64,000 bases of DNA from a beta proteobacterium L13 (lineage in GTDB: Bacteria; Pseudomonadota; Gammaproteobacteria; Burkholderiales; Chromobacteriaceae): contig AMYZ01000002.1 in NCBI GenBank assembly GCA_000335715.1, positions 1 through 64,000 on the forward strand. The letters are read 5' to 3'. Below, piece after piece: positions 57,474 to 64,000 of the stretch. Under the pieces are notes generated by a model. That model worked only from the letters and a program-made list of their open reading frames with translations. It did not search any database and had not been told where the DNA came from. Numbering within the stretch: position 1 is the stretch's first letter; each line of letters opens with the position of its first letter. The position numbers and the translations under genes were made by a program.

Positions 57474-58406
57474 TCAGGCGTAAACCTGCTGCGCCAGCCA
57501 CAGGTACAGCGGAATACCCAGCAACAGATTGAACGGGAACGTTACCCCCAGGCTGGCAGCCAGGGAAATAGCCGGGTTAGCCTCCGGCACGGCAATACGC
57601 ATGGCGGCGGGGGCGGCAATATAGGATGAGGAAGCGCACAAGGTAGCCAGCAACATGGCTCCGCCCACCGACAAGCCCATGGCTAGCGCTGTGGCCAGCC
57701 CCAGGGCGGCAAACACAAGCGGCATCAGTATGGCCACGGCCACCACAAACAGCCCCTGGGCGCGCAGGCCGGCCAACTTGCCAGCAGTGAGCAAGCCCAT
57801 TTCCAGCAGAAACAGCGATAACACTGGCTTGAACAAATCGATATACAGCGGGGACAGGCTCTTGATGCCATCGGCACCGGCCAGCCAGCCAATCAGCAAG
57901 CCGCCCATCAATAGCACCATGCTCTTGCCCAGAAACACCTCATGCGCCAGGCGGCCCCAGTTCACCCGCTTGTCGCCACCCATGCGGGCCAGCAGCACAC
58001 CCACCACCAACGCCGGCATTTCCATCACCGCCAGAAACACCGTCAGCTGCGGCTCGGCCTCCACGCCCTGGCGCGCCAGATAGGCACTGGCAACGGCAAA
58101 GGTCACCACACTCACCGAGCCATAATGCGCTGCCGTGGCCGCCGCATCCGCCCGGCCCAGACGCCAGCGCAACACCGCAAACGCCAGCAGCGTGAGTACC
58201 GCGCCCAGCAAGATCACCGCCACCACCTGCCACAGAACCGCACTGCCCGTGAGCTTGGATAAAGCCACCCCGCCCTTCAGGCCGATGGCGATCAGCAGGA
58301 ACACCGACAGGGTTTCGTACAATGCGGGGGGGAGTTTCAGATCGGACTTGGCTAGCGCAGCCAGCAAGCCCAGCACGAAAAACAGCACGACAGGGTCTAG
58401 CGTCAT
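57474..58406 (-). CDS. SbtA-family sodium-dependent bicarbonate transporter
   Basis: Membrane protein of 310 aa with about ten hydrophobic helices and the SbtA/DUF897 features: DPVVLFFVLGLLAALAKSDL, LPPALYETLSVFLLIAIGLK, HYGSVSVVTFAVASAYL, ASSSYIAAPAAMRIAVPEA and FPFNLLLGIPLYLWLA. Known members import bicarbonate with sodium. The start at 58406 (MTLDPVV) is preceded by AAGGTG; an ATG five codons earlier is also possible. It forms an operon with the SbtB-like gene. Confidence 0.85.
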   Translation of the reverse strand: MTLDPVVLFFVLGLLAALAKSDLKLPPALYETLSVFLLIAIGLKGGVALSKLTGSAVLWQVVAVILLGAVLTLLAFAVLRWRLGRADAAATAAHYGSVSVVTFAVASAYLARQGVEAEPQLTVFLAVMEMPALVVGVLLARMGGDKRVNWGRLAHEVFLGKSMVLLMGGLLIGWLAGADGIKSLSPLYIDLFKPVLSLFLLEMGLLTAGKLAGLRAQGLFVVAVAILMPLVFAALGLATALAMGLSVGGAMLLATLCASSSYIAAPAAMRIAVPEANPAISLAASLGVTFPFNLLLGIPLYLWLAQQVYA

Positions 58407-58531
58407 CGGAACACCTTGCATGATGAAGAGGCCACATCATAACGCATGCAAAAAATCCGCCAACCCTATGAGGAATAGGCCTTTTCCGCCATGCGGCCAA
58501 CCTTGCGGCACGGCGGGCAGCTTGCAAACGC

Positions 58532-59113
58532 TCAGGCGCGTAGCGGCGTGCTGTCGAAATCCGGGTTGCGGCGCGAAGTCAGCACATGGTCGCGCCAGGC
58601 ACCGTTCAGAAACAGGTAATCCTTGGCCTCGCCCTCAATGGTAAAGCCCAGCTTGGCCAGCAGGCGCGCGCTGCGCTGGTTTTCCGGCTGATAGTTGGCC
58701 TGTACGCGGTGCAGGCCCAGGTCGCGGAAGGCAAACTGCACCACCGCCTCGACCGCCTCGCTCATCATGCCCTGCCCCTGGTAGGCATGGTCGATGTTGT
58801 AGCCCAGGTGACAGGCCTGAAACACGCCGCGCACGATATTGCTCAGGGCGATGGTACCGATGACCTGCCCTGGCTGCTTGTCGTGCATCACCAGAAACAT
58901 GGCACCACGGCCCAGCTTGAAATCCTCGATGCGCTCGCGCAGGCGCATGCCCCAGAACAGCTCGGTAAAGTACATATCGCCGTGGGTCGGGTCCCACGGG
59001 GCCAGGTGCTCGCGGTTGCGCAGCTGGTAGTCGCGAACGGCGCGGGCCCAGGCCGCTTCTGGCGGCAAAAGCTGTAAACGGGCGGTGCTGAGCGCGGGCT
59101 GGCTACGGGCCAT
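58532..59113 (-). CDS. RimJ-like GNAT N-acetyltransferase
   Basis: Single-domain acetyltransferase of 193 aa related to ribosomal-protein alanine acetyltransferases RimJ/RimL. Recognisable features are LQLLPPEAAWARAVRDYQLR, YNIDHAYQGQGMMSEAVEAV (acetyl-CoA loop) and NQRSARLLAKLGFTIEGEAK. The start at 59113 (MARSQPALS) follows GGGAG; the frame is open 27 codons further without support. The natural substrate is unproven. Confidence 0.9.
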   Translation of the reverse strand: MARSQPALSTARLQLLPPEAAWARAVRDYQLRNREHLAPWDPTHGDMYFTELFWGMRLRERIEDFKLGRGAMFLVMHDKQPGQVIGTIALSNIVRGVFQACHLGYNIDHAYQGQGMMSEAVEAVVQFAFRDLGLHRVQANYQPENQRSARLLAKLGFTIEGEAKDYLFLNGAWRDHVLTSRRNPDFDSTPLRA

Positions 59114-59180
59114 ATGAGCTACTCCCTTGGCAAGTTCGATAAAAACGCAAGTATGCCACCAGTGCGGCTGGCGGGGATGA

Positions 59181-59201
59181 AAAAGCCCGCACAAGGCGGG
59201 C
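59181..59201 (-). terminator. Terminator after purC
   Basis: GCCCGC (59185–59190) pairs with GCGGGC (59196–59201) around ACAAG; the A-run before it gives a T-tail on the minus strand. Confidence 0.7.
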
Positions 59202-59229
59202 CGGGCAAGCGTCTGGCTTATGCCAGGGC

Positions 59230-60096
59230 TTACTGTGCGGTCAGGCGCTCCAGCGCCTCGCGGTATTTGGCCGCGGTTTTCTCGCGTACGTCCAGCGGTA
59301 CGGCCGGTGCTGGCGGTGCCTTGTTCCAGCCGGAAGCTTCCAACCAGTCACGCACGAACTGCTTGTCGAACGACGGTGGCGTGGTGCCTTCGGCGTAGCT
59401 GTCGGCAGGCCAGAAACGGCTGGAGTCCGGCGTCAGCGCCTCATCCATCAGCACCAGGGTGCCGTCGGCGTCCAGGCCGAACTCGAATTTGGTGTCGCAG
59501 ATGATGATGCCACGCTTGGCCGCAAAGGCCGCGGCGGTCTGGTACAGCAGGATGGCGGTGTCACGCACCTTGGCGGCCAACTCGGCACCCACGATGGCTT
59601 CGCACTGGGCAAAGGTAATGTTTTCGTCGTGGTCGCCTACCGCCGCCTTGGTAGACGGGGTAAAGATAGGCGCGGGCAGCTTGCTGGACTCCTGCAGGCC
59701 GGCAGGCAGGGCAATGCCGCACACGGTGCCGGACTTCTGGTATTCCTTCCAGCCGGAGCCCGCGAGGTAGCCGCGTACGACGGCTTCGATCATCACCGGC
59801 TTCAGGCGCTTGGCCACCACGGCACGGCCGGCCACCAGCGGCAGCTCGGCAGCGGCGACTACGTCTTCTACCTTGTCGCCGGTCAGGTGGTTGGGCACCA
59901 CGTCTTTCAGGGTGTCGAACCAGAAATTGGAAATGGCGGTGAGGATCTGGCCCTTGCCCGGAATCGGGTCGTCCAGGATCACGTCGAAAGCGGACAGGCG
60001 ATCGCTGGCCACCATCAGCATGCGCTGATCGTCGATCTCGTACAGGTCGCGTACTTTACCCGAGTAGATTTTTTTCAGGCTGGTCAGTTGGGTCAT
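59230..60096 (-). CDS. purC: Phosphoribosylaminoimidazole-succinocarboxamide synthase
   Basis: SAICAR synthetase of 288 aa, joining CAIR with aspartate in purine synthesis. Motifs are [14 protein letters not shown] at the N-terminus, [33 protein letters not shown] and [20 protein letters not shown]. The start at 60096 (MTQLTSLKK) has GGAAG upstream. It is the last of three purine genes on the minus strand, but a terminator-like hairpin separates it from purK. Confidence 0.96.
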   Translation of the reverse strand: MTQLTSLKKIYSGKVRDLYEIDDQRMLMVASDRLSAFDVILDDPIPGKGQILTAISNFWFDTLKDVVPNHLTGDKVEDVVAAAELPLVAGRAVVAKRLKPVMIEAVVRGYLAGSGWKEYQKSGTVCGIALPAGLQESSKLPAPIFTPSTKAAVGDHDENITFAQCEAIVGAELAAKVRDTAILLYQTAAAFAAKRGIIICDTKFEFGLDADGTLVLMDEALTPDSSRFWPADSYAEGTTPPSFDKQFVRDWLEASGWNKAPPAPAVPLDVREKTAAKYREALERLTAQ

Positions 60097-60110
60097 GAAA
60101 CTTCCTTCAC

Positions 60111-60141
60111 AAAGCAAAAAGCGACGCCTTGTGGGCGTCGC
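60111..60141 (-). terminator. Hairpin with T-run between purK and purC
   Basis: GCGACGCC (60121–60128) pairs with GGCGTCGC (60134–60141); AAAAA at 60116–60120 gives a T-run on the minus strand. It may partly terminate purEK transcripts before purC. Confidence 0.6.
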
Positions 60142-60150
60142 CTGTTTTCA

Positions 60151-61281
60151 TTACAAGGTATCTTTCAGCGCACGCGCCTGTTCCAGCGCGTCGTCTACGT
60201 TGGCCGCCAGCACACAGTAGTGCGCCATCTTGCGGCCTGGCCGGGCTTGTTTCTTGCCGTAGCTGTGCAGGTGGGCGTTGGGCGCTTCCATCAGCACGGC
60301 CCAGTTCGGCTCGCTGCCGTCCTCGCCCCACACATCGCCCAGCAAGTTCACCATCACCACCGGCGACAGCAGATCGGTCCTGCCGGGCAGCAGGCCGCAC
60401 ATGGCGCGCACTTGCTGCTGGTACTGGTCGGTGACGCAGGCATCAATGGTGTAATGGCCGGAGTTATGCGGGCGCGGCGCCATTTCGTTGACCACCAGGC
60501 TATCGTCGCCCAGTACGAAGAATTCGACTGCCAGTACGCCGACGTAATCCAGCGCCTCGGCCAGCTGCTTGGCGTATTGCTGGGCGCGTGCGGCCAACTC
60601 GGGGGCAATGCGCGCCGGCACGATGGACTCATCCAGAATGCCGTTCTTGTGGATGTTTTCCGATACCGGGAACACCGCCACTTGCGCCGCACTGGTACGG
60701 GTCACAATGGCGGACACTTCCAGCTTCAGGTCCAGCATCTTTTCCAGCACACAGGCCTGGCCACCCAGGTTGGCGTACGCCGCGCGGGCTTCGTCGGCGG
60801 TTTTCACGCGTACCTGGCCTTTGCCGTCGTAGCCCAGGCGGGCGGTCTTGAGAATGCCCGGCAGGTAGGGCGACAGCTCGACCTGGATGTCCTCTACGCT
60901 TTCAATCGCCAGATACGGCGCGGTAGGCAGGCCAGCCTTGGCTACCCAGCTTTTTTCGGCAATGCGGTCCTGGGCAATGGCCACGCAGTCGCCAGACGGC
61001 GACACGCGGGTAGTTTTGGCCAGCAGGCGCATGGCGTCGGCGTTGACGTTCTCGAACTCGGTGGTCACGGCGGCACAGGTACGCGCCAAGGTGGCCAGTG
61101 CGTCGGCGTCGTCAAACGCGGCACACAGGTGTACGTCGGCAAACTCGGCCGCCGGGGCATTGGCGTCCGGGTCCAGCACCGTTACGCGGTAACCCATGCG
61201 TTTGGCGGCGGTAACGAACATGCGGCCCAGCTGGCCACCACCGAGGATGCCCAGCATGGCTGGCGGCAAAATGGCAGCCAT
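60151..61281 (-). CDS. purK: 5-(carboxyamino)imidazole ribonucleotide synthase
   Basis: ATP-grasp enzyme of 376 aa that carboxylates AIR with ATP and bicarbonate. The N-terminal motif LGILGGGQLGRMFVTAAKRM, the ATP-grasp core (KTARLGYDGKGQVRV) and the metal-binding region (VVNEMAPRPHNSGHYTIDAC) are intact. Its start overlaps the purE stop (TAATG), so the two consecutive enzymes are translationally coupled. Confidence 0.96.
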   Translation of the reverse strand: MAAILPPAMLGILGGGQLGRMFVTAAKRMGYRVTVLDPDANAPAAEFADVHLCAAFDDADALATLARTCAAVTTEFENVNADAMRLLAKTTRVSPSGDCVAIAQDRIAEKSWVAKAGLPTAPYLAIESVEDIQVELSPYLPGILKTARLGYDGKGQVRVKTADEARAAYANLGGQACVLEKMLDLKLEVSAIVTRTSAAQVAVFPVSENIHKNGILDESIVPARIAPELAARAQQYAKQLAEALDYVGVLAVEFFVLGDDSLVVNEMAPRPHNSGHYTIDACVTDQYQQQVRAMCGLLPGRTDLLSPVVMVNLLGDVWGEDGSEPNWAVLMEAPNAHLHSYGKKQARPGRKMAHYCVLAANVDDALEQARALKDTL

Positions 61282-61769
61282 TACTGCACCTCCGGCAGGC
61301 TCATGGCCAGCACGGTTTCTTCTTGTTGTTTGCGGAACGCCTTCAGTTTCGCCGCCAGCTCGGGGTTGCCATTGGCCAGCATGGCAATGGCAAACAGGCC
61401 AGCGTTGGCCGCACCGGCTTCGCCGATGGCAAAGGTGGCCACGGGAATGCCTTTGGGCATTTGCACGATGGACAGCAGCGAGTCTTCGCCACGCAGGTAT
61501 TTGGACGGCACAGGCACACCCAGTACCGGAATGTGGGTCTTGGCGGCCAGCATGCCCGGCAGGTGGGCGGCGCCACCGGCTCCGGCGATGATGGCTTTCA
61601 GGCCACGCGCTTCGGCGGTTTCGGCGTACTGGAACAGAAGGTCGGGGGTACGGTGGGCGGAGACGACGCGGGTTTCGAAAGCGATGCCGAAGTCTTTGAG
61701 AACGCGCGCGGCGTTTTGCATGACTTCCCAGTCGCTATTACTACCCATCACGATGCCAACTTCGATCAT
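61281..61769 (-). CDS. purE: N5-carboxyaminoimidazole ribonucleotide mutase
   Basis: Class I PurE of 162 aa, converting N5-CAIR to CAIR. The phosphate/active-site motif [31 protein letters not shown] with the catalytic His, and [18 protein letters not shown] are all present. The start at 61769 ([10 protein letters not shown]) is the conserved one; 30 further in-frame codons upstream were rejected. It heads the purE–purK–purC run. Confidence 0.96.
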   Translation of the reverse strand: MIEVGIVMGSNSDWEVMQNAARVLKDFGIAFETRVVSAHRTPDLLFQYAETAEARGLKAIIAGAGGAAHLPGMLAAKTHIPVLGVPVPSKYLRGEDSLLSIVQMPKGIPVATFAIGEAGAANAGLFAIAMLANGNPELAAKLKAFRKQQEETVLAMSLPEVQ

Positions 61770-61874
61770 GGAGGCTGATTCCGTCAAGAAGGGGAAAAAA
61801 CGGAATTTTACCTGATTTGGCAAGGGCTTGCCGCCGGGATTTACCTTCCACGGAAGCATCTTCCCGGCAAGACA

Positions 61875-61904
61875 AAGCCGGCATTCCCGTGGGAAAGCCG
61901 GCTT
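61875..61904 (-). terminator. Terminator after cpoB
   Basis: AAGCCGGC (61875–61882) pairs with GCCGGCTT (61897–61904), extended by TTCCC/GGGAA inside. It lies about 30 bp past the cpoB stop, with a short T-tail. Confidence 0.65.
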
Positions 61905-61934
61905 TTCGATAGCGGCGCGTACGCCTTGACTCGG

Positions 61935-62690
61935 TTATAGCGTGGCCAGCTGTTGCTGGGCGCGCTGCGCCGCCGGGGTGCCCGGGTATTGCTTGATGAT
62001 TTTGCGCAGGGTCAGGCGGGCCTGGTCTTTCTGCTCCAGCTGCAGCTGGTTACCCGCCATCAGGCGCAGGGTTTCGGCGGCCTTCGGGTGCTTGGGGTAT
62101 TGCTCAGCGAAGCGGCGCTGAATATCGATAGCGGCGCTGTACTGCTTCAGCGCGGTGTGTGCCACACCCATCCAGTAAGTGGCCTCCAGGCCCTGTTCGC
62201 TACCCGGGTAGCCATCGGCTACGGCTTTGAGCAGCGGCAGCGATTTGGCAAAGTCGCGGGCACGCAGCACTTCCAGCGCCCGCGCTAGCGCTGCATCAGC
62301 CGGGTTGGCCGCAGCCGGCTCGGTGGCCGGGGCCTCGGCTTGCGGCTGGCTGGCCTCGCGCAGCTGCTTTTCCAGCTTACCCAGACGCAGGTCGATGTCG
62401 TTGTACAGGTCGTTCTGGCGCTTTTGCGTTTCGGCTACCTGGTGTTGCAGTACCTCGTTCTGCCCGCGCAGCGTGGACATCTCGCCTTTCAGCAGGGTGA
62501 CCTGGTTCACCAGGTCCAGCAGGCGCTGGTTGGCCAGCTTGGCCTCGACATCCGACAAACGGGCACTGGCCTGCTGGCTGGAGTTGGCCAGCTTGCTTTC
62601 CAGGTCCAGACGCGCCTGCTCCAGGTCGGTGGTGGTGGCGCATGCACCCAGTACGATGGGCAACAGCAGGGGGAACAGTCGGTTACGCAT
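61935..62690 (-). CDS. cpoB: Tol-Pal-associated protein CpoB (YbgF), apparent lipoprotein
   Basis: Protein of 251 aa that in E. coli coordinates the Tol complex with PBP1B during division. Here the signal ends LGAC, a lipobox, so Cys17 may be lipidated; E. coli CpoB is not a lipoprotein. A trimerising coiled coil (about 20–110, DLESKLANSSQQASARLSDV onwards) is followed by an Ala/Pro-rich linker and TPR repeats (about 135–251, with YWMGVAHTALKQYSAAID and FAEQYPKHPKAAETLRLMAG). It follows pal, as usual. Confidence 0.92.
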   Translation of the reverse strand: MRNRLFPLLLPIVLGACATTTDLEQARLDLESKLANSSQQASARLSDVEAKLANQRLLDLVNQVTLLKGEMSTLRGQNEVLQHQVAETQKRQNDLYNDIDLRLGKLEKQLREASQPQAEAPATEPAAANPADAALARALEVLRARDFAKSLPLLKAVADGYPGSEQGLEATYWMGVAHTALKQYSAAIDIQRRFAEQYPKHPKAAETLRLMAGNQLQLEQKDQARLTLRKIIKQYPGTPAAQRAQQQLATL

Positions 62691-62717
62691 GGCAGTTCGG
62701 GCTTTGCTAAATGGATA

Positions 62718-62745
62718 ACCCGGAAAGGTTGACGCCTTCCCGGGT
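62718..62745 (-). terminator. Hairpin between pal and cpoB
   Basis: ACCCGGAAAGG (62718–62728) pairs with CCTTCCCGGGT (62735–62745) with one mismatch around TTGACG. There is no clear T-run, so it may reduce rather than stop transcription. Confidence 0.4.
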
Positions 62746-62783
62746 GCAGGTCAAGCCAGCCGGCCTAGACAGTGGCCGCTTGC

Positions 62784-63329
62784 TTACTGGTAAACGAAGT
62801 CTGCGCGGCGGTTCTGCGCATGATCGCCATCGGTGTTACCGGTAGCACGGGGTTTTTCCATGCCAAAGCTCACCGCCTCTACCTGCTCCGGCTTCACACC
62901 CAGCACTTCCAGCGACTGTTTCACGCTTTCGGCGCGGCGCTGGCCCAGCGCCAGGTTGTATTCGCGGCTACCGCGTACGTCGGTGTTGCCTTGTACCAGC
63001 ACGTGCCCTTTGTACTTGCCCAGATAGGCGGCATGCGCTTCTACCACACCCTTGTACTCGTCCTTGATGGCGAACTGGTCAAAATCAAAAAACACGCTCT
63101 TGCCATTTACACCCGCGTACGCTGCTGCTTCGGCACCGACCGCGTCTACCTGCGGCAGCGGCTGGGCCGGGTTCAGGCTGCTATTGCCTGCACTACCGGT
63201 AGAACTGCCACTATTGCCTGACACGATGGCCGCATTGCCGGCATTGGCACCATCGGCCGGGTTGCTGGTACTGGCGCAGGCACTGAGCAACACCGCGGCT
63301 GCGGCTACGACGAAGGGTAAGACTTTCAT
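62784..63329 (-). CDS. pal: Peptidoglycan-associated lipoprotein Pal
   Basis: Outer-membrane lipoprotein of 181 aa with lipobox LSAC and an OmpA-like peptidoglycan-binding domain (SVFFDFDQFAIKDEY, VLVQGNTDVRGSREYNLALG, RRAESVKQSLEVLGV, NRRADFVYQ). A Gly/Ser/Asn-rich linker follows the anchor. The start at 63329 has AAGGAG; the frame upstream to 63434 was rejected. It follows tolB by about 100 bp. Confidence 0.96.
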   Translation of the reverse strand: MKVLPFVVAAAAVLLSACASTSNPADGANAGNAAIVSGNSGSSTGSAGNSSLNPAQPLPQVDAVGAEAAAYAGVNGKSVFFDFDQFAIKDEYKGVVEAHAAYLGKYKGHVLVQGNTDVRGSREYNLALGQRRAESVKQSLEVLGVKPEQVEAVSFGMEKPRATGNTDGDHAQNRRADFVYQ

Positions 63330-63430
63330 GCGACGCTCCTTGTTCTGGCTGGCCGGGTGCAGCCAGTGAAATTTATTCGGGTAAACCGTAAAGACTTTTG
63401 AACAAAAGCAAAGTTCCGGTACTGCAGGCA

Positions 63431-64000
63431 TCAAGGGTTGAATGGCCCCCAGGCAGCGTCTTGCACCTGGCCCTCCAGCACCCCTAGCTTGACGCGGCCA
63501 GGGTGCTGGGTAGAGGCGGCGTACAGCACGCTACGGCCGCCTTCGTCGCTGGCGTACAGCACCATTTTGCCGTTGGGGGCAAAGCTGGGCGACTCGTCAA
63601 AAGCACTATTGCTGATCATGCGCGCATCCCCGGTAGCCAGGTCTTGCAGCATCACCTTGAAGCGCCCGGCTTCGCGGCGCACATAAGCCAGCTGGCGGCC
63701 ATCCGGCGAGAAAGCCGGCGACACATTATAGGCACCCTGGTAAGTCACCCGGCGCACGGTCTTGCTGCCATCCAGTGCCTGGATATAAATCTGCGGCCCA
63801 CCGCTGCGGTCGGACACAAACGCAATCTGGCGGCCATCCGGGCTGAACACCGGCTCGGTATCGATGGCATCACTATAAGAGAAACGGCTTAAGCCGGTGC
63901 CATCGGCATTGATAATATACACCTGCGAATTACCGCTTAATGTCAGCACGATGGCCAGCTTGCGGCCATCCGGGCTCCAGGTCGGTGCCGAATTGCTGCC
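63431..64000 (-). CDS. tolB: Tol-Pal system protein TolB (C-terminal part, cut by window edge)
   Basis: Periplasmic beta-propeller protein of the Tol-Pal envelope-division machine. The visible 189 residues contain repeating propeller blades with the WSPDGRKLA, FSPDGRQIAFVSDRSGG, FSPDGRQLAYVRRE and FAPNGKMVLYASDEGG motifs. The N-terminal domain and start codon lie beyond base 64000. The gene is followed by pal and cpoB in the standard order. Confidence 0.95.
   Translation of the reverse strand, partial: GSNSAPTWSPDGRKLAIVLTLSGNSQVYIINADGTGLSRFSYSDAIDTEPVFSPDGRQIAFVSDRSGGPQIYIQALDGSKTVRRVTYQGAYNVSPAFSPDGRQLAYVRREAGRFKVMLQDLATGDARMISNSAFDESPSFAPNGKMVLYASDEGGRSVLYAASTQHPGRVKLGVLEGQVQDAAWGPFNP

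Overview
The window is a compact, GC-rich chromosomal segment of a betaproteobacterium. I infer order Neisseriales, outside Neisseriaceae proper (Chromobacterium/Vogesella-like). The grounds are the rsmB–DUF4390–ntrYX / htpX / fmt–def / LysM–dprA–smg–topA gene order, the Thiobacillus-type GshA, and the absence of the Neisseria uptake word GCCGTCTGAA. It looks like core genome: no prophage, integrase, CRISPR array or complete insertion sequence was seen.

Layout. 0.1–5.3 kb: a glutarate/lysine degradation unit (ETF-ubiquinone oxidoreductase, CaiB-type CoA-transferase, glutaryl-CoA dehydrogenase) with a divergent IclR regulator. 5.3–6.8 kb: CBS-domain protein and argB. 6.9–13.2 kb: TetR regulator and a complete tripartite RND efflux system. 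13.4–16.2 kb: gabT–gabD for GABA degradation. 16.3–24.6 kb: a membrane diguanylate cyclase, an unknown 479-aa protein, a double-GNAT protein with a rhodanese, and a MocR regulator with DUF523 and GST genes. 24.7–25.0 kb: three identical tRNA-Lys genes behind a strong promoter. 25–29 kb: small stress and housekeeping genes (cutA, fxsA, Dps, TonB-like, fadM, TlpA-like). 29–43 kb: moeB-like, ntrYX, rsmB, htpX, fmt, def, LysM, dprA, smg, topA. 43–48.5 kb: dgkA, apbE, gshB, gshA, PfkB kinase. 48.6–53 kb: TlpA-like thioredoxin and a periplasmic binding protein coupled to a GGDEF-EAL receptor. 53–59 kb: fadH, a Tat-exported beta-carbonic-anhydrase-like protein, a lipase-like hydrolase, an SbtA/SbtB bicarbonate-transporter pair and a GNAT. 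59–64 kb: purC–purK–purE and the cpoB–pal–tolB end of the Tol-Pal locus.

The most striking signal is not a gene. The word GTTGGCCGCA (reverse complement TGCGGCCAAC), in its longest form AAGGTTGGCCGCAG, recurs about 50 times exactly and about 74 times as the 8-base core TTGGCCGC. That is roughly one core per 0.9 kb, on both strands, enriched between genes. Several inverted pairs form the stems of transcription terminators. This is the behaviour of DNA-uptake sequences in Neisseria and Pasteurellaceae, but the word is different. Counts were made by eye and are approximate.
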